The translations under genes and the position numbers were made by a program. Below, piece by piece: positions 8,366-15,682 of a stretch of 64,000 nucleotides of DNA. The notes under the pieces were generated by a model. That model did not search any database, had not been told where the DNA came from, and was given only the letters and a program-made list of their open reading frames with translations. Numbering within the stretch: position 1 is the stretch's first letter; the number at the start of each line of letters is the position of its first letter. The DNA comes from an uncultured Clostridia bacterium (GTDB taxonomy: Bacteria > Bacillota > Clostridia > Christensenellales > CAG-917), in NCBI GenBank assembly GCA_944349635.1, contig CALVNH010000001.1, forward strand, positions 124,001-188,000, in the 5' to 3' direction.

Positions 8366-10230
8366 TTCTTCCTCACCGCACGCAGAATCCTTTCCGTGCC
8401 CTGCATATCCTTGTAAATTTCGACGTCGTATTTGCTGAAAATTTCCGCAACGGCCAGAGCCTGCCCGATGCCGAACTCGCAGAACAACTCTCCGCCCTCA
8501 GCGAGATATCCGTCCGCCTCCGCCGCAATGCGTCTGTAAAAATCCAGTCCGTCCGCACCTCCGTCCAACGCCGAAACGGGCTCAAACTTCCTGACCCTGT
8601 TTTCAAGCGCCGCGATGTCTCCGGACGGAATATACGGCGGATTGCTGACAATCACGTCGAACGCTCTTCCCGCGAGAGGCGCAAAAAGGTCCCCTGTGAA
8701 AAATTCCACGTTCACGCCGTTGTTCAGCGCGTTGGCTCTCGCCGTTTCCACCGCCTGCGAAGACAAATCGGACGCCGCTACCGACGCGGCGGTATTCTTC
8801 GCCACGGCAACGGCAATCGCCCCGCTGCCCGTGCAAAGGTCGAGGACACGCGCGCCGCCTCGTGAGGCAACCGACGCGATGACCTTCTCCGCCAGTTCTT
8901 CCGTTTCGGGACGCGGAATGAGCACGGAAGGATTGACCGCAAAAGTCAGTCCGTAAAACTCCGTCTTTCCGAGAGCGTATTGCAACGGCATTCCGTCCTT
9001 CATTTTTTCGGCGACGGCTTTTGCCGCGAAAAACTGTTGTTTGTCCAACGTGCGCAACGAGGCAAGCTCGCTGCGTTTTCTGCCCGTGACCTCCACGAGT
9101 ATCCAGTCCTTGTCGCTCTCGTCCGCCTCGGGCGCAATCTGCGAAATCTTCTCCCGCGCGAACTTCACGGGCACAGCGACTTTGAACTCCCTTTCGGGCA
9201 ACGTGGGGTCGGCGTCCATTTCGAGCACCGTATTGAACGCAGTGATGCTGACTTCCAGCATTTTCGCATCGGGCTGTCTGGTCGTGAGTTTCTGCAAAAG
9301 CATTCCGGGCGCACGCAAAATTCTGAACACGATGTTGTCGGACTTAGCAAGCAGTTTCAGAATCTCGTACGAAATACCCGCGACGACGGGCAGGAACAGC
9401 AGTTTTACGCCCAGTTTGATGAGCGCGTTCAGAATCTTGACGTCCGACGTCCAGCCTATCGCGTTCAGCATCCAGTTCACGAACGCAAACACGATTATGC
9501 TCACCGCAACCACAAAGAACATGAACGTCGTGCCGCAACGGCTGTGTTCCGTCGGCATTTTCGCGGCGTTCTCCACGGTGAGTTCCAGCCCGTGTTCGTA
9601 ACAACTGATGACTTTGTGCTCCGCTCCGTGATACATGAACACGCGGCGAATGTCCTTCATCAGGGATATCGACAAAATGTATCCCACAAAGATGACGAGC
9701 ATTATTGCCGCTTCGCAAAGGCTGTAAAGCGCGGGATGAGTGTTCACTCCGGGAATCCCGAAAATAAGTTCCGTGAGCACGTTGGGCAGAAGCACGAAGA
9801 GCGCGACGGCAAGCAGAAGCCCGATTATGAGGGACACCGCCGACAGAATGTGCATGGGGTTTATCTTGAATTTTTCGGCAAGTTTTTTTTCAAAAGCGGA
9901 AGGCTCCGCAAAATCTCCGAATATCTCAGCCGAACGCATAAGTATTCCCACCCCCATATAGAGCTGGGAGCAAAGATTCACAACTCCGCGCACGAAAGGC
10001 AGGCGGAAAAACAGACTCTTTTTTTTCGGGTCTTTCAGCCTTTTGGCCTCAACGGTAATCTCGCCCGTCTCCGTCCTTACGGCTGTGGCAACCGTTGTGG
10101 CGCTCTTCATCATCACGCCTTCCAGCACCGCCTGTCCGCCAATCGACGTACGTCTGACGGCCTTGCCGCAAGACGCTTCCCCTTCGGCAGAGGAAGAAGA
10201 TTTCGGTTTTTCGGGAGTTTTCCTGCACAT
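8362..10230 (-). CDS. prmC: DUF1385 membrane protein fused to PrmC release-factor methyltransferase
   Basis: One uninterrupted frame of 622 residues carries two families. Residues about 25-320 are DUF1385: [15 protein letters not shown], several membrane helices, and [16 protein letters not shown]. Residues about 340-622 are PrmC: SAM-binding [16 protein letters not shown] and the catalytic NPPY in [10 protein letters not shown]. PrmC methylates the Gln of the GGQ loop in release factors, and prfA follows directly. In many clostridia rpmE, a DUF1385 gene, prmC and prfA are separate adjacent genes, so this is a fusion of neighbours. The start is uncertain: 10230 was chosen because a terminator lies between it and the more upstream ATG at 10335, and neither has a good Shine-Dalgarno. 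Confidence 0.88.
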   Translation of the reverse strand: MCRKTPEKPKSSSSAEGEASCGKAVRRTSIGGQAVLEGVMMKSATTVATAVRTETGEITVEAKRLKDPKKKSLFFRLPFVRGVVNLCSQLYMGVGILMRSAEIFGDFAEPSAFEKKLAEKFKINPMHILSAVSLIIGLLLAVALFVLLPNVLTELIFGIPGVNTHPALYSLCEAAIMLVIFVGYILSISLMKDIRRVFMYHGAEHKVISCYEHGLELTVENAAKMPTEHSRCGTTFMFFVVAVSIIVFAFVNWMLNAIGWTSDVKILNALIKLGVKLLFLPVVAGISYEILKLLAKSDNIVFRILRAPGMLLQKLTTRQPDAKMLEVSITAFNTVLEMDADPTLPEREFKVAVPVKFAREKISQIAPEADESDKDWILVEVTGRKRSELASLRTLDKQQFFAAKAVAEKMKDGMPLQYALGKTEFYGLTFAVNPSVLIPRPETEELAEKVIASVASRGGARVLDLCTGSGAIAVAVAKNTAASVAASDLSSQAVETARANALNNGVNVEFFTGDLFAPLAGRAFDVIVSNPPYIPSGDIAALENRVRKFEPVSALDGGADGLDFYRRIAAEADGYLAEGGELFCEFGIGQALAVAEIFSKYDVEIYKDMQGTERILRAVRKK

Positions 10231-10297
10231 AATCAGAATGTCCGCGCAGCGTATGCGGGCAGGCTCGGCGCGCAGCCGCGCCCGTGCCCTCGCGCGC

Positions 10298-10332
10298 GTA
10301 AAAAAATGCAGACCGCCGAGGCAGCCTGCATT
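10298..10332 (-). terminator. Intrinsic terminator behind rpmE
   Basis: On minus, AATGCAG (10326-10332) pairs with CTGCATT (10305-10311) around a GC-rich loop and is followed by a T run. It starts 8 bp after the rpmE stop. Readthrough would feed the DUF1385-PrmC gene, so this may set the ratio of ribosomal protein to downstream products. Confidence 0.75.
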
Positions 10333-10340
10333 CATAGGTG

Positions 10341-10547
10341 TCAGTCGAGATTGTATCTCTTCTTGAACTTGTCAACACGGCCACCGGTGTCAACGAGTTT
10401 CTGTTTGCCGGTGAAATACGGATGGCACTTGGAGCAGATTTCGACTTTGAGAACGTCGGTCTTCTTGGTGGTGCCGGTGAGGAACGTATTTCCGCAAGCG
10501 CATTGAACGGTGACGGTGTGGTAATCCGGATGGATGCCTTCTTTCAT
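10341..10547 (-). CDS. rpmE: 50S ribosomal protein L31
   Basis: The product is 68 residues, the normal length for L31. It begins [20 protein letters not shown] and has CxC plus [13 protein letters not shown], so it is the zinc-binding (C+) form that is replaced by a zinc-free paralogue during zinc starvation in many bacteria. AAGGAG lies 6 nt before the ATG. An in-frame 11-codon upstream extension lacks homology and was rejected. It heads the rpmE to trpS gene run and has a strong promoter. Confidence 0.97.
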   Translation of the reverse strand: MKEGIHPDYHTVTVQCACGNTFLTGTTKKTDVLKVEICSKCHPYFTGKQKLVDTGGRVDKFKKRYNLD

Positions 10548-10620
10548 GATAAACTCCTTTTTCCTGATTTTTACGCCCACACGCGCCGATTTTCACGCGA
10601 ATATGACATAAAGTTTCTTT

Positions 10621-10648
10621 ATTATAGCACATACGCCCGCCGTGTCAA
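10621..10648 (-). promoter_or_regulatory. Strong sigma-A promoter for rpmE
   Basis: A perfect TTGACA (10643-10648) and a perfect TATAAT (10621-10626) are separated by 16 bp. A TG dinucleotide one base before the -10 makes it an extended -10 promoter. The leader to the rpmE ATG is about 70 nt. Confidence 0.85.
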
Positions 10649-10701
10649 GCGATTTGACCTCACTTTGCACGACGCAACCGCATCCCGCAGACGAATCTCC
10701 G

Positions 10702-11421
10702 TCATTGCGGCGCCGTAAGCACGGACAGCAATTCTTTCCTGACGGAGGACAACTCCTCTTCGGAGCCTATTCTGCCCGCGCGATGCAGAGAAATTTTGCC
10801 CCCTGCGACAATCCGCGCGGGACTTCCTCCCAACACGGTGTACGTGTCCGCCGCAAGCAGACATTCTTCCACGTCGTGGGTTACGAACAGCACCGTGCGC
10901 GGATACTCCGCAAGCAAAGCGTTCAAAGCTCCGACAAGACGGATTTTGAGTCCCACGTCCATTGCTCTGAACGGCTCGTCCATGAGCAGTATTTCGGACG
11001 GACACAAGAACGCCCTCGCCATGGAAACGCGCTGTGCCTGTCCGCCGCTGAGTTCGGACGGCAGTTTGTCGCACTCGGACGCGATTTCCAGTTTTTCAAG
11101 CATATTTTCTATTCTGTTCTTTCGTTCGGTTTTGTCCTTAATCTTGCTTTTCAGCACCAAATCAAGGTTTTTATACACGCTTATCGTGGGGATTAACCTG
11201 TCTTTCTGAAAAATATACGATATCCCGCCCGACGTCTCCGTAATGCTTCCATCGTACGGCACCAGTTTGCATACCGCGTTAAGCAACGTGGTTTTACCAA
11301 CTCCCGAACCGCCCAGAATGACGTTGACGCACCCCTTTTCGAAGGTCGCGGAAAAGTCCTTGAACACGGTCTTTCCGTCGTAGGCGACGGTGAGATTGCT
11401 TATTTGAAAACTTCCGCTCAT
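10702..11421 (-). CDS. ABC transporter ATP-binding protein (NitT/TauT type)
   Basis: The product is 239 residues. It has Walker A LGGSGVGKTTLL near residue 38, signature LSGGQAQRVSMARA near 128, Walker B ILLMDEPF, and the H-loop FVTHDVEE. This arrangement is typical of TauB/SsuB/NrtD-type ATPases that drive import of small organic or inorganic anions and vitamins precursors. GGGAGG precedes the ATG at 11421. It overlaps the stop of the permease gene and is the last gene of the TM1266-like/ABC operon. The rpmE promoter starts about 50 bp after its stop. Confidence 0.93.
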   Translation of the reverse strand: MSGSFQISNLTVAYDGKTVFKDFSATFEKGCVNVILGGSGVGKTTLLNAVCKLVPYDGSITETSGGISYIFQKDRLIPTISVYKNLDLVLKSKIKDKTERKNRIENMLEKLEIASECDKLPSELSGGQAQRVSMARAFLCPSEILLMDEPFRAMDVGLKIRLVGALNALLAEYPRTVLFVTHDVEECLLAADTYTVLGGSPARIVAGGKISLHRAGRIGSEEELSSVRKELLSVLTAPQ

Positions 11422-12194
11422 CTTCTCGCCTCCCACAGTTTTTTCACGACGATAATCACGCCTTCCAGCACAAAAGACAGCACAATCGCCAGCACCGTCC
11501 ACGCCATAAGCGCGGCGACGTCGAACTCGCGGTTTGCCGCAAGCATCTGCAACCCCATGCTTTCGCGCACGTAAGCCAGCACCTCGGCCGCAATCACCAC
11601 TTTCACCGTGAGCGAAACGGCGGTGCGTGAGGTGTCGAATACGGCGGGCATTGTCATGGGAAGATATATGCCCGTTATTCGGTCTTTAACGGGCACGTCA
11701 TAGACTTTCGCCATTTCCGTGAGTTCCTTCGGAATTCCCGTAAACGCGGAATGAAACGCCGTATACATCACGGGATACGCCACCAGAAAGCCTATCAGCA
11801 CTGGCGCCTGTTCGTATTCTATCCAAAGCATGGCAAGCAGAATTACCGCCATTGTCGGAGCAGCCCTCAGAACGGTGTTTACGGGCGCCATTATTCTGTC
11901 GAAAGGCTTCCACAGCGCGCCTGCCAAAGCCGCAGCCAACGAGATTGCCAGAGATATGGCAAACGTTTCCAGAATGCGCCCCGTCGTCATTCCCAACGCC
12001 TGCCAGAAGCCGCTCTCCCCGTGAAGGGTGAAAAATCGCTTTATTACTTCGCCCGGATAAGGCAAAAGCACCGTGTTGCCCATAGCGGCGGCCGCAATCG
12101 CCCACACCGCAAGAATTACGGCGAAAGCGATGAGCGGATAGGCCACGTTGAGCAGCGCACGTTTTATTTCGGGTGAAATGCCTTTGCTTTTCAT
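11418..12194 (-). CDS. ABC transporter permease (NitT/TauT type)
   Basis: The product is 258 residues with about six membrane helices beginning near residue 16. The EAA-like cytoplasmic loop ELTEMAKVYDVPVKDRITGI near residue 165 contacts the ATPase. It fits the SsuC/TauC permease family. GTGAGG precedes the ATG. It pairs with the ATPase (4-bp overlap) and the lipoprotein upstream. A 114-bp spacer before it contains a strong hairpin (12273-12291). The substrate cannot be read from sequence. Confidence 0.93.
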   Translation of the reverse strand: MKSKGISPEIKRALLNVAYPLIAFAVILAVWAIAAAAMGNTVLLPYPGEVIKRFFTLHGESGFWQALGMTTGRILETFAISLAISLAAALAGALWKPFDRIMAPVNTVLRAAPTMAVILLAMLWIEYEQAPVLIGFLVAYPVMYTAFHSAFTGIPKELTEMAKVYDVPVKDRITGIYLPMTMPAVFDTSRTAVSLTVKVVIAAEVLAYVRESMGLQMLAANREFDVAALMAWTVLAIVLSFVLEGVIIVVKKLWEARR

Positions 12195-12272
12195 TTTGCC
12201 TCACGATTGCGTTCACGGCGGAAGTTCTCCGCCGCGGCGCTCTGCGGGTCGCGGTGCGACCTCTGCCCTCCG

Positions 12273-12291
12273 CCGCTCCGTTTCGGAGCGG
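12273..12291 (-). other. Intercistronic hairpin in the ABC operon
   Basis: A perfect 8-bp GC-rich stem (12273-12280 with 12284-12291, loop TTT) lies 18 bp after the binding-protein stop. There is no T run, so it is more likely an mRNA-stabilising or processing element that keeps the binding protein in excess over the permease and ATPase than a terminator. Confidence 0.5.
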
Positions 12292-12308
12292 ACGACGGCG
12301 GGACGTTG

Positions 12309-13256
12309 TCAGTACAGCACGTCGGTGCGGTTCCACTCCGTGCCCGTAATAACGCTCATATACTCTTTTATCATAGCCGCATTGTCCTTTGCACGGAGCA
12401 TTGTGACGGCGCATCTTTCGATGCTTGCGGCGGGGAAAGACGAGGTGCTGCCGTAGGTTTTGAGATAGTCGGTGACTTCGGTTTTGTTTTCGACAAGCCA
12501 TTCCGCGTTGGAGCGAACGGCGGCGAGCAACGCCGACATGAATTCCCCGTCGTTACACAGCGAGCTCTTGACGAACATGGACGCCTGCGGATAATTGTCC
12601 TGCCCCGTCACTTCCTTCCAATAGGTTTGAAGGTTCATTCTTCCCGTCTGACCTGCACTGAACGCGGTGGCGGCGGGTTCGCCCACGAGAGCGAAATCTA
12701 TTTCACCTTTTGTGATTGCCTGTTTGACCATGGGCGCTTCGTTATAAAAAGTCACGTTGTAATCGGAATAAGTCAGCCCCTTGCCTTCGACGATTTTGCC
12801 GAACACCCAGTCGGGAGTGTTGTTTTTGCCTATGCTTCCGAGTTTCTTTCCTTTGAGGTCGTCGAACGTGATTTCTCCGTCCGCGTCGGGTCCAACGATA
12901 TACAGACTCCCCAGCACGTTGACGCTGACGAGTTTGTAGTCGAATCCTTTTGCCACAATTCCGTTGATGCCCGCGTTGGTAGGCATCACGAGTACGTCTG
13001 CGGAGCCGGTGCCCATCTCCGTCATCAGCGCGTCCGCGGCAACGATTTGATAGTCTGCGCTTCTGCCCGCTATCGTCTTGTTTTCGGAGAACAGTTTTGC
13101 CATGGAGAGTGCGGGCGTGCCGTCGGGCATGACGATGCGCACGCCTCCTTTTGTGTTGCCCTTGTTGCCGTCGCACGCGACAAGAGCTGCCACGGTTGCC
13201 AGGCAAAGCAACGCGGCAAGCAAAACAACGAATGCTTTTTTGATGTTGTGTTTCAT
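12309..13256 (-). CDS. ABC transporter substrate-binding lipoprotein
   Basis: The product is 315 residues with a lipoprotein signal ending in a lipobox (VAALVAC, Cys near residue 28), so it is exported and anchored outside the membrane. The mature part is an NMT1/SsuA-like two-lobe binding protein (VRIVMPDGTPALSMAKLF, LKGKKLGSIGK, EIDFALVGEPAATAF). Relatives bind taurine, nitrate, thiamine precursors or similar; the ligand is unknown here. GGAGG lies 5 nt before the ATG, and a stem-loop at 13268-13284 abuts it. The gene sits between a TM1266-like protein and its permease, a neighbourhood that links this transporter to the [FeFe]-hydrogenase regulon in other anaerobes. Confidence 0.9.
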   Translation of the reverse strand: MKHNIKKAFVVLLAALLCLATVAALVACDGNKGNTKGGVRIVMPDGTPALSMAKLFSENKTIAGRSADYQIVAADALMTEMGTGSADVLVMPTNAGINGIVAKGFDYKLVSVNVLGSLYIVGPDADGEITFDDLKGKKLGSIGKNNTPDWVFGKIVEGKGLTYSDYNVTFYNEAPMVKQAITKGEIDFALVGEPAATAFSAGQTGRMNLQTYWKEVTGQDNYPQASMFVKSSLCNDGEFMSALLAAVRSNAEWLVENKTEVTDYLKTYGSTSSFPAASIERCAVTMLRAKDNAAMIKEYMSVITGTEWNRTDVLY

Positions 13257-13267
13257 ATAAACCTCCG

Positions 13268-13284
13268 CACCGCCGATAGCGGTG
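13268..13284 (-). promoter_or_regulatory. Stem-loop directly upstream of the binding-protein Shine-Dalgarno
   Basis: A 6-bp stem CACCGC/GCGGTG with a 5-nt loop ends 1 nt before the GGAGG. It may protect the downstream mRNA or tune ribosome access. It is one of several similar elements in this window. Confidence 0.45.
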
Positions 13285-13346
13285 ATTTGTCATAATCCTG
13301 GCTTTATTCCGTATTTTGTGCGGAAAAAATCGGTTTTAAGTCAAAG

Positions 13347-13595
13347 TCAATCCAATTCGAACGTCGTCATGGCGGATTTCACGCACAACTCGGGAAACTT
13401 CCCAAGCCTTCCCGTAAGCGCGGAAACGCGCTCCTGAGAGCCTTCCACGATGAGAGCTATGGCGTTTGCTTCCTCACGCGGAACCCCCATTCTGCCGACG
13501 ATGATGTCCGCAAAATCGGACAGCACTTTCTGCATTTCGAGAGCGACCTGTCTGTCGCCTTTGAGCACGATGCCCACCACACCTATTCTCTTCAT
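13347..13595 (-). CDS. TM1266-like ACT/NikR-type protein (iron-only hydrogenase system putative regulator)
   Basis: The product is 82 residues with an alpha-beta sandwich of ACT/NikR-C type: MKRIGVVGIVLKGDRQVALE, then DIIVGRMGVPREEANAIALI and ALTGRLGKFPELCVKSAMTT. This pattern matches the small TM1266 family found beside hydE, hydF and hydG in anaerobes. It has no DNA-binding domain, so a direct regulatory role is not shown. AAGGAG precedes the ATG. It is the first gene of the ABC transporter operon and has a leader of about 220 nt. No hydrogenase genes are in the window. Confidence 0.82.
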   Translation of the reverse strand: MKRIGVVGIVLKGDRQVALEMQKVLSDFADIIVGRMGVPREEANAIALIVEGSQERVSALTGRLGKFPELCVKSAMTTFELD

Positions 13596-13704
13596 ATTTT
13601 CTCCTTGTCGTTTCCTTTCGAAACGCCTTTGACTTCCGCCGCCGTCACGAACCGATGGTTCGGGCGAAAGTGCTTCGCCGAGCCGTTCGCGTAACGGATT
13701 TTCC

Positions 13705-13740
13705 GCAAAAACAAAATCGCCACCGTTAAGACGATGGCGA
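13705..13740 (-). terminator. Leader terminator/attenuator upstream of the TM1266-like operon
   Basis: On minus, a 9-bp stem (13732-13740 with 13717-13725, one G-U pair, 6-nt loop) is followed by TTTTGTTTTT. It lies roughly 75-110 nt downstream of the predicted start and 110 nt before the first ATG. That is the position expected of a riboswitch or attenuator expression platform. The upstream 70 nt has a GACUUCGGUC mini-hairpin and a possible CAATC/GATTG closing stem. I could not match it to a known riboswitch class. The gap 13596-13871 holds no gene. Confidence 0.6.
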
Positions 13741-13821
13741 AAACTGCTTGGGGAAAATCAATCTTCTTTTCTGCCGCCGTCTTACACTCCGACCGAAGTC
13801 ATCGTTTGGGATTGCGTATAT

Positions 13822-13850
13822 ATACTATAACCGCCGCGCGGTTTTGTCAA
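13822..13850 (-). promoter_or_regulatory. Promoter with operator-like palindrome for the TM1266-like/ABC operon
   Basis: A perfect TTGACA (13845-13850) is 17 bp from TAGTAT (13822-13827). The spacer is almost filled by a perfect palindrome, AACCGC-CGC-GCGGTT (13829-13843). A repressor bound there would block RNA polymerase. The promoter begins 22 bp after the stop of the preceding lipoprotein gene. Confidence 0.65.
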
Positions 13851-13871
13851 CGGCAACAGCGCTTTTTCCGT

Positions 13872-15680
13872 TTATTTAACCAGCCCGAACAACACGCGCG
13901 ACCAATAAGGAAGAGTCGCCGCCGAATCCAACACGCGGGTCACGTCCTCGGAGTCGTTCGCCGTCAATATGCGGCTTCCCGCCAGTTCGCGCAACGTGTC
14001 GACATGACCGTCACTTTCAAACGCAAGAAACTTGTCGCAGATGTCGTTTATAATGAGATTCTTTGTCGCCGCAAAATCTTCGGCAAGTTTGTCATGAACG
14101 GATTGCACGCTCTTTCCGTTCGGCAACACCCCGCCCTCCGTAAGCAGGGAATAGAAGTAGTCCGAGAGCACGTTCACATCGGCGTAATCGGCATAACTCA
14201 ACCCTAGATAATTGGCAAGACTGCTCATTACGCCGCTCATTGCCGCATCGGCGGTACCCGTAATCTTGTACCGCGTACGCATGCTTTCCGCACGCTGCAT
14301 ATTGAACACCGCAAGCAACGCAAGCTGTGCGGTCTTGTAATCTCCATCCGGTGCGGCGGGGTTTTCGTCCTGCATGCGGAAGAAATACAGAAAATACAGA
14401 GCGACAAGGCTTTCCGGGTCTGTCTCGTCCTCGTACGAACGGAAAATCTCGGTGACTTTGCTCATTGCCGTGCCTGACGAATCGGACGCGAAGGAATCGT
14501 AAAGACTCACCGCAAGCTCCGCAGTCAGTATGGTTCTGTTTGCCGCTTCCGCGGAGGAGTCGGCGTCGGACCTTGTTTTTGCGTAATCCAACACTTTTTG
14601 AGCGAAACGGTACGCACCCGATTCGTCCTTCTCGTAAACTACGTTGCCCGCGCGGAGCGCGTAATCGCAAAGCGGCAACAGAACGTCGCTTGCCCAGTAC
14701 ACGGATGAAAACACGCTCATCGGGCTGTCGCCGCCCGCGGACGAATCGAATCCGCCGTATCTGTCGTCCAGAAGTTTCATGGCGGTTTTCAGAGCGTCCG
14801 CCGCCGACGCCGTAAGTTTCGCGCTCAAATCTCTCACCTTACCAAGCGCGGCGTCCAGATACGCAAACGCGTCCGCGGAGGATGCGCCTTCGAGAGCCCC
14901 CGAAACTATGCCGTCCAAAAACGACGACGCGCTGTCCTCTCCCCCGCCGTAAACCACCGCCGTATCGTAGACGAACGCCGTCAAAGCTTCTATGGCGTTT
15001 TTGGCGGCTTTCACCGCATTTGCAACCTCATTTGCCGAAGGTTGCGCGGCATTGAGACACGACACGGTATTCTGCGCCTCCGTCAACGCTTTCGTCATGG
15101 TCGTGCGCACTTCCCCGTCCGTGACGTTTTTCAGCAGAGAATTCAGTTTGTCCGCCGCATCGGCGTAAACCGCAGTATCGTTCGCGATGACGGCCAGCAG
15201 ACCGTTGTAAGCAAGATACTGTGCGTCGGTAGACGTGAGTCCCGCTCCGTTCATCAGAGTGAAAACGTTCTTCCAATTATCCTTGACGGAAGCGACCAGC
15301 GCCTTTCCTTCTTCGGAAGAGACAAACGTGGCGGCATACTTTATTTTCGCCGTCTGCAACGGAGAACCGCGCAACACGTCGCAAACCGCTCTCACGGAAT
15401 TTGCGGCGACAAGATAATCGCCCGCATCTTTGCGCGTCAGCAAGGCTTCGTCCGAAAGCGACAGCGACCATTCGGGATTCAAAGCGGAAAGATAAGCGTT
15501 TCCGAATGCGGTCACCGCCTCGCTTCTCTCCTTTTCCGCGTCGCCTGCTTTCTTGTTTTTGTCGCAGGCGGACAGCGCAAAGCAACACGCCGCAATCACG
15601 GCAAAGATGAGCAACAGTGCCGTCGCTCTTACGACTGACCGACGGAAACGGTTGAATTGCGTGCGGTCGGAAACCAGCAT
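13872..15680 (-). CDS. Large Ala-rich lipoprotein of unknown function
   Basis: The product is 602 residues. A basic N-terminus, a hydrophobic helix (about 18-37) and LSAC form a lipoprotein signal with Cys near residue 39. The rest is Ala/Ser/Asp-rich and mostly helical, with repeated Leu-Ala heptad-like stretches and no enzyme motif I recognise. GGAGG precedes the ATG. The gene starts 2 bp after the stop of the FtsX-like permease, so it belongs to that ABC system. By analogy with LolCDE/MacB-type systems it may be the extracytoplasmic partner; this is inference from position only. Confidence 0.75.
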   Translation of the reverse strand: MLVSDRTQFNRFRRSVVRATALLLIFAVIAACCFALSACDKNKKAGDAEKERSEAVTAFGNAYLSALNPEWSLSLSDEALLTRKDAGDYLVAANSVRAVCDVLRGSPLQTAKIKYAATFVSSEEGKALVASVKDNWKNVFTLMNGAGLTSTDAQYLAYNGLLAVIANDTAVYADAADKLNSLLKNVTDGEVRTTMTKALTEAQNTVSCLNAAQPSANEVANAVKAAKNAIEALTAFVYDTAVVYGGGEDSASSFLDGIVSGALEGASSADAFAYLDAALGKVRDLSAKLTASAADALKTAMKLLDDRYGGFDSSAGGDSPMSVFSSVYWASDVLLPLCDYALRAGNVVYEKDESGAYRFAQKVLDYAKTRSDADSSAEAANRTILTAELAVSLYDSFASDSSGTAMSKVTEIFRSYEDETDPESLVALYFLYFFRMQDENPAAPDGDYKTAQLALLAVFNMQRAESMRTRYKITGTADAAMSGVMSSLANYLGLSYADYADVNVLSDYFYSLLTEGGVLPNGKSVQSVHDKLAEDFAATKNLIINDICDKFLAFESDGHVDTLRELAGSRILTANDSEDVTRVLDSAATLPYWSRVLFGLVK

Positions 15681-15682
15681 AT

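Noticed and set aside
13740..13821. c-di-GMP-I or guanidine-I riboswitch in the TM1266-like leader
   Set aside because: Short similarities such as CAAAC and ACGGCGG were seen, but the required pairings and conserved junction bases could not be drawn, so no class was assigned.
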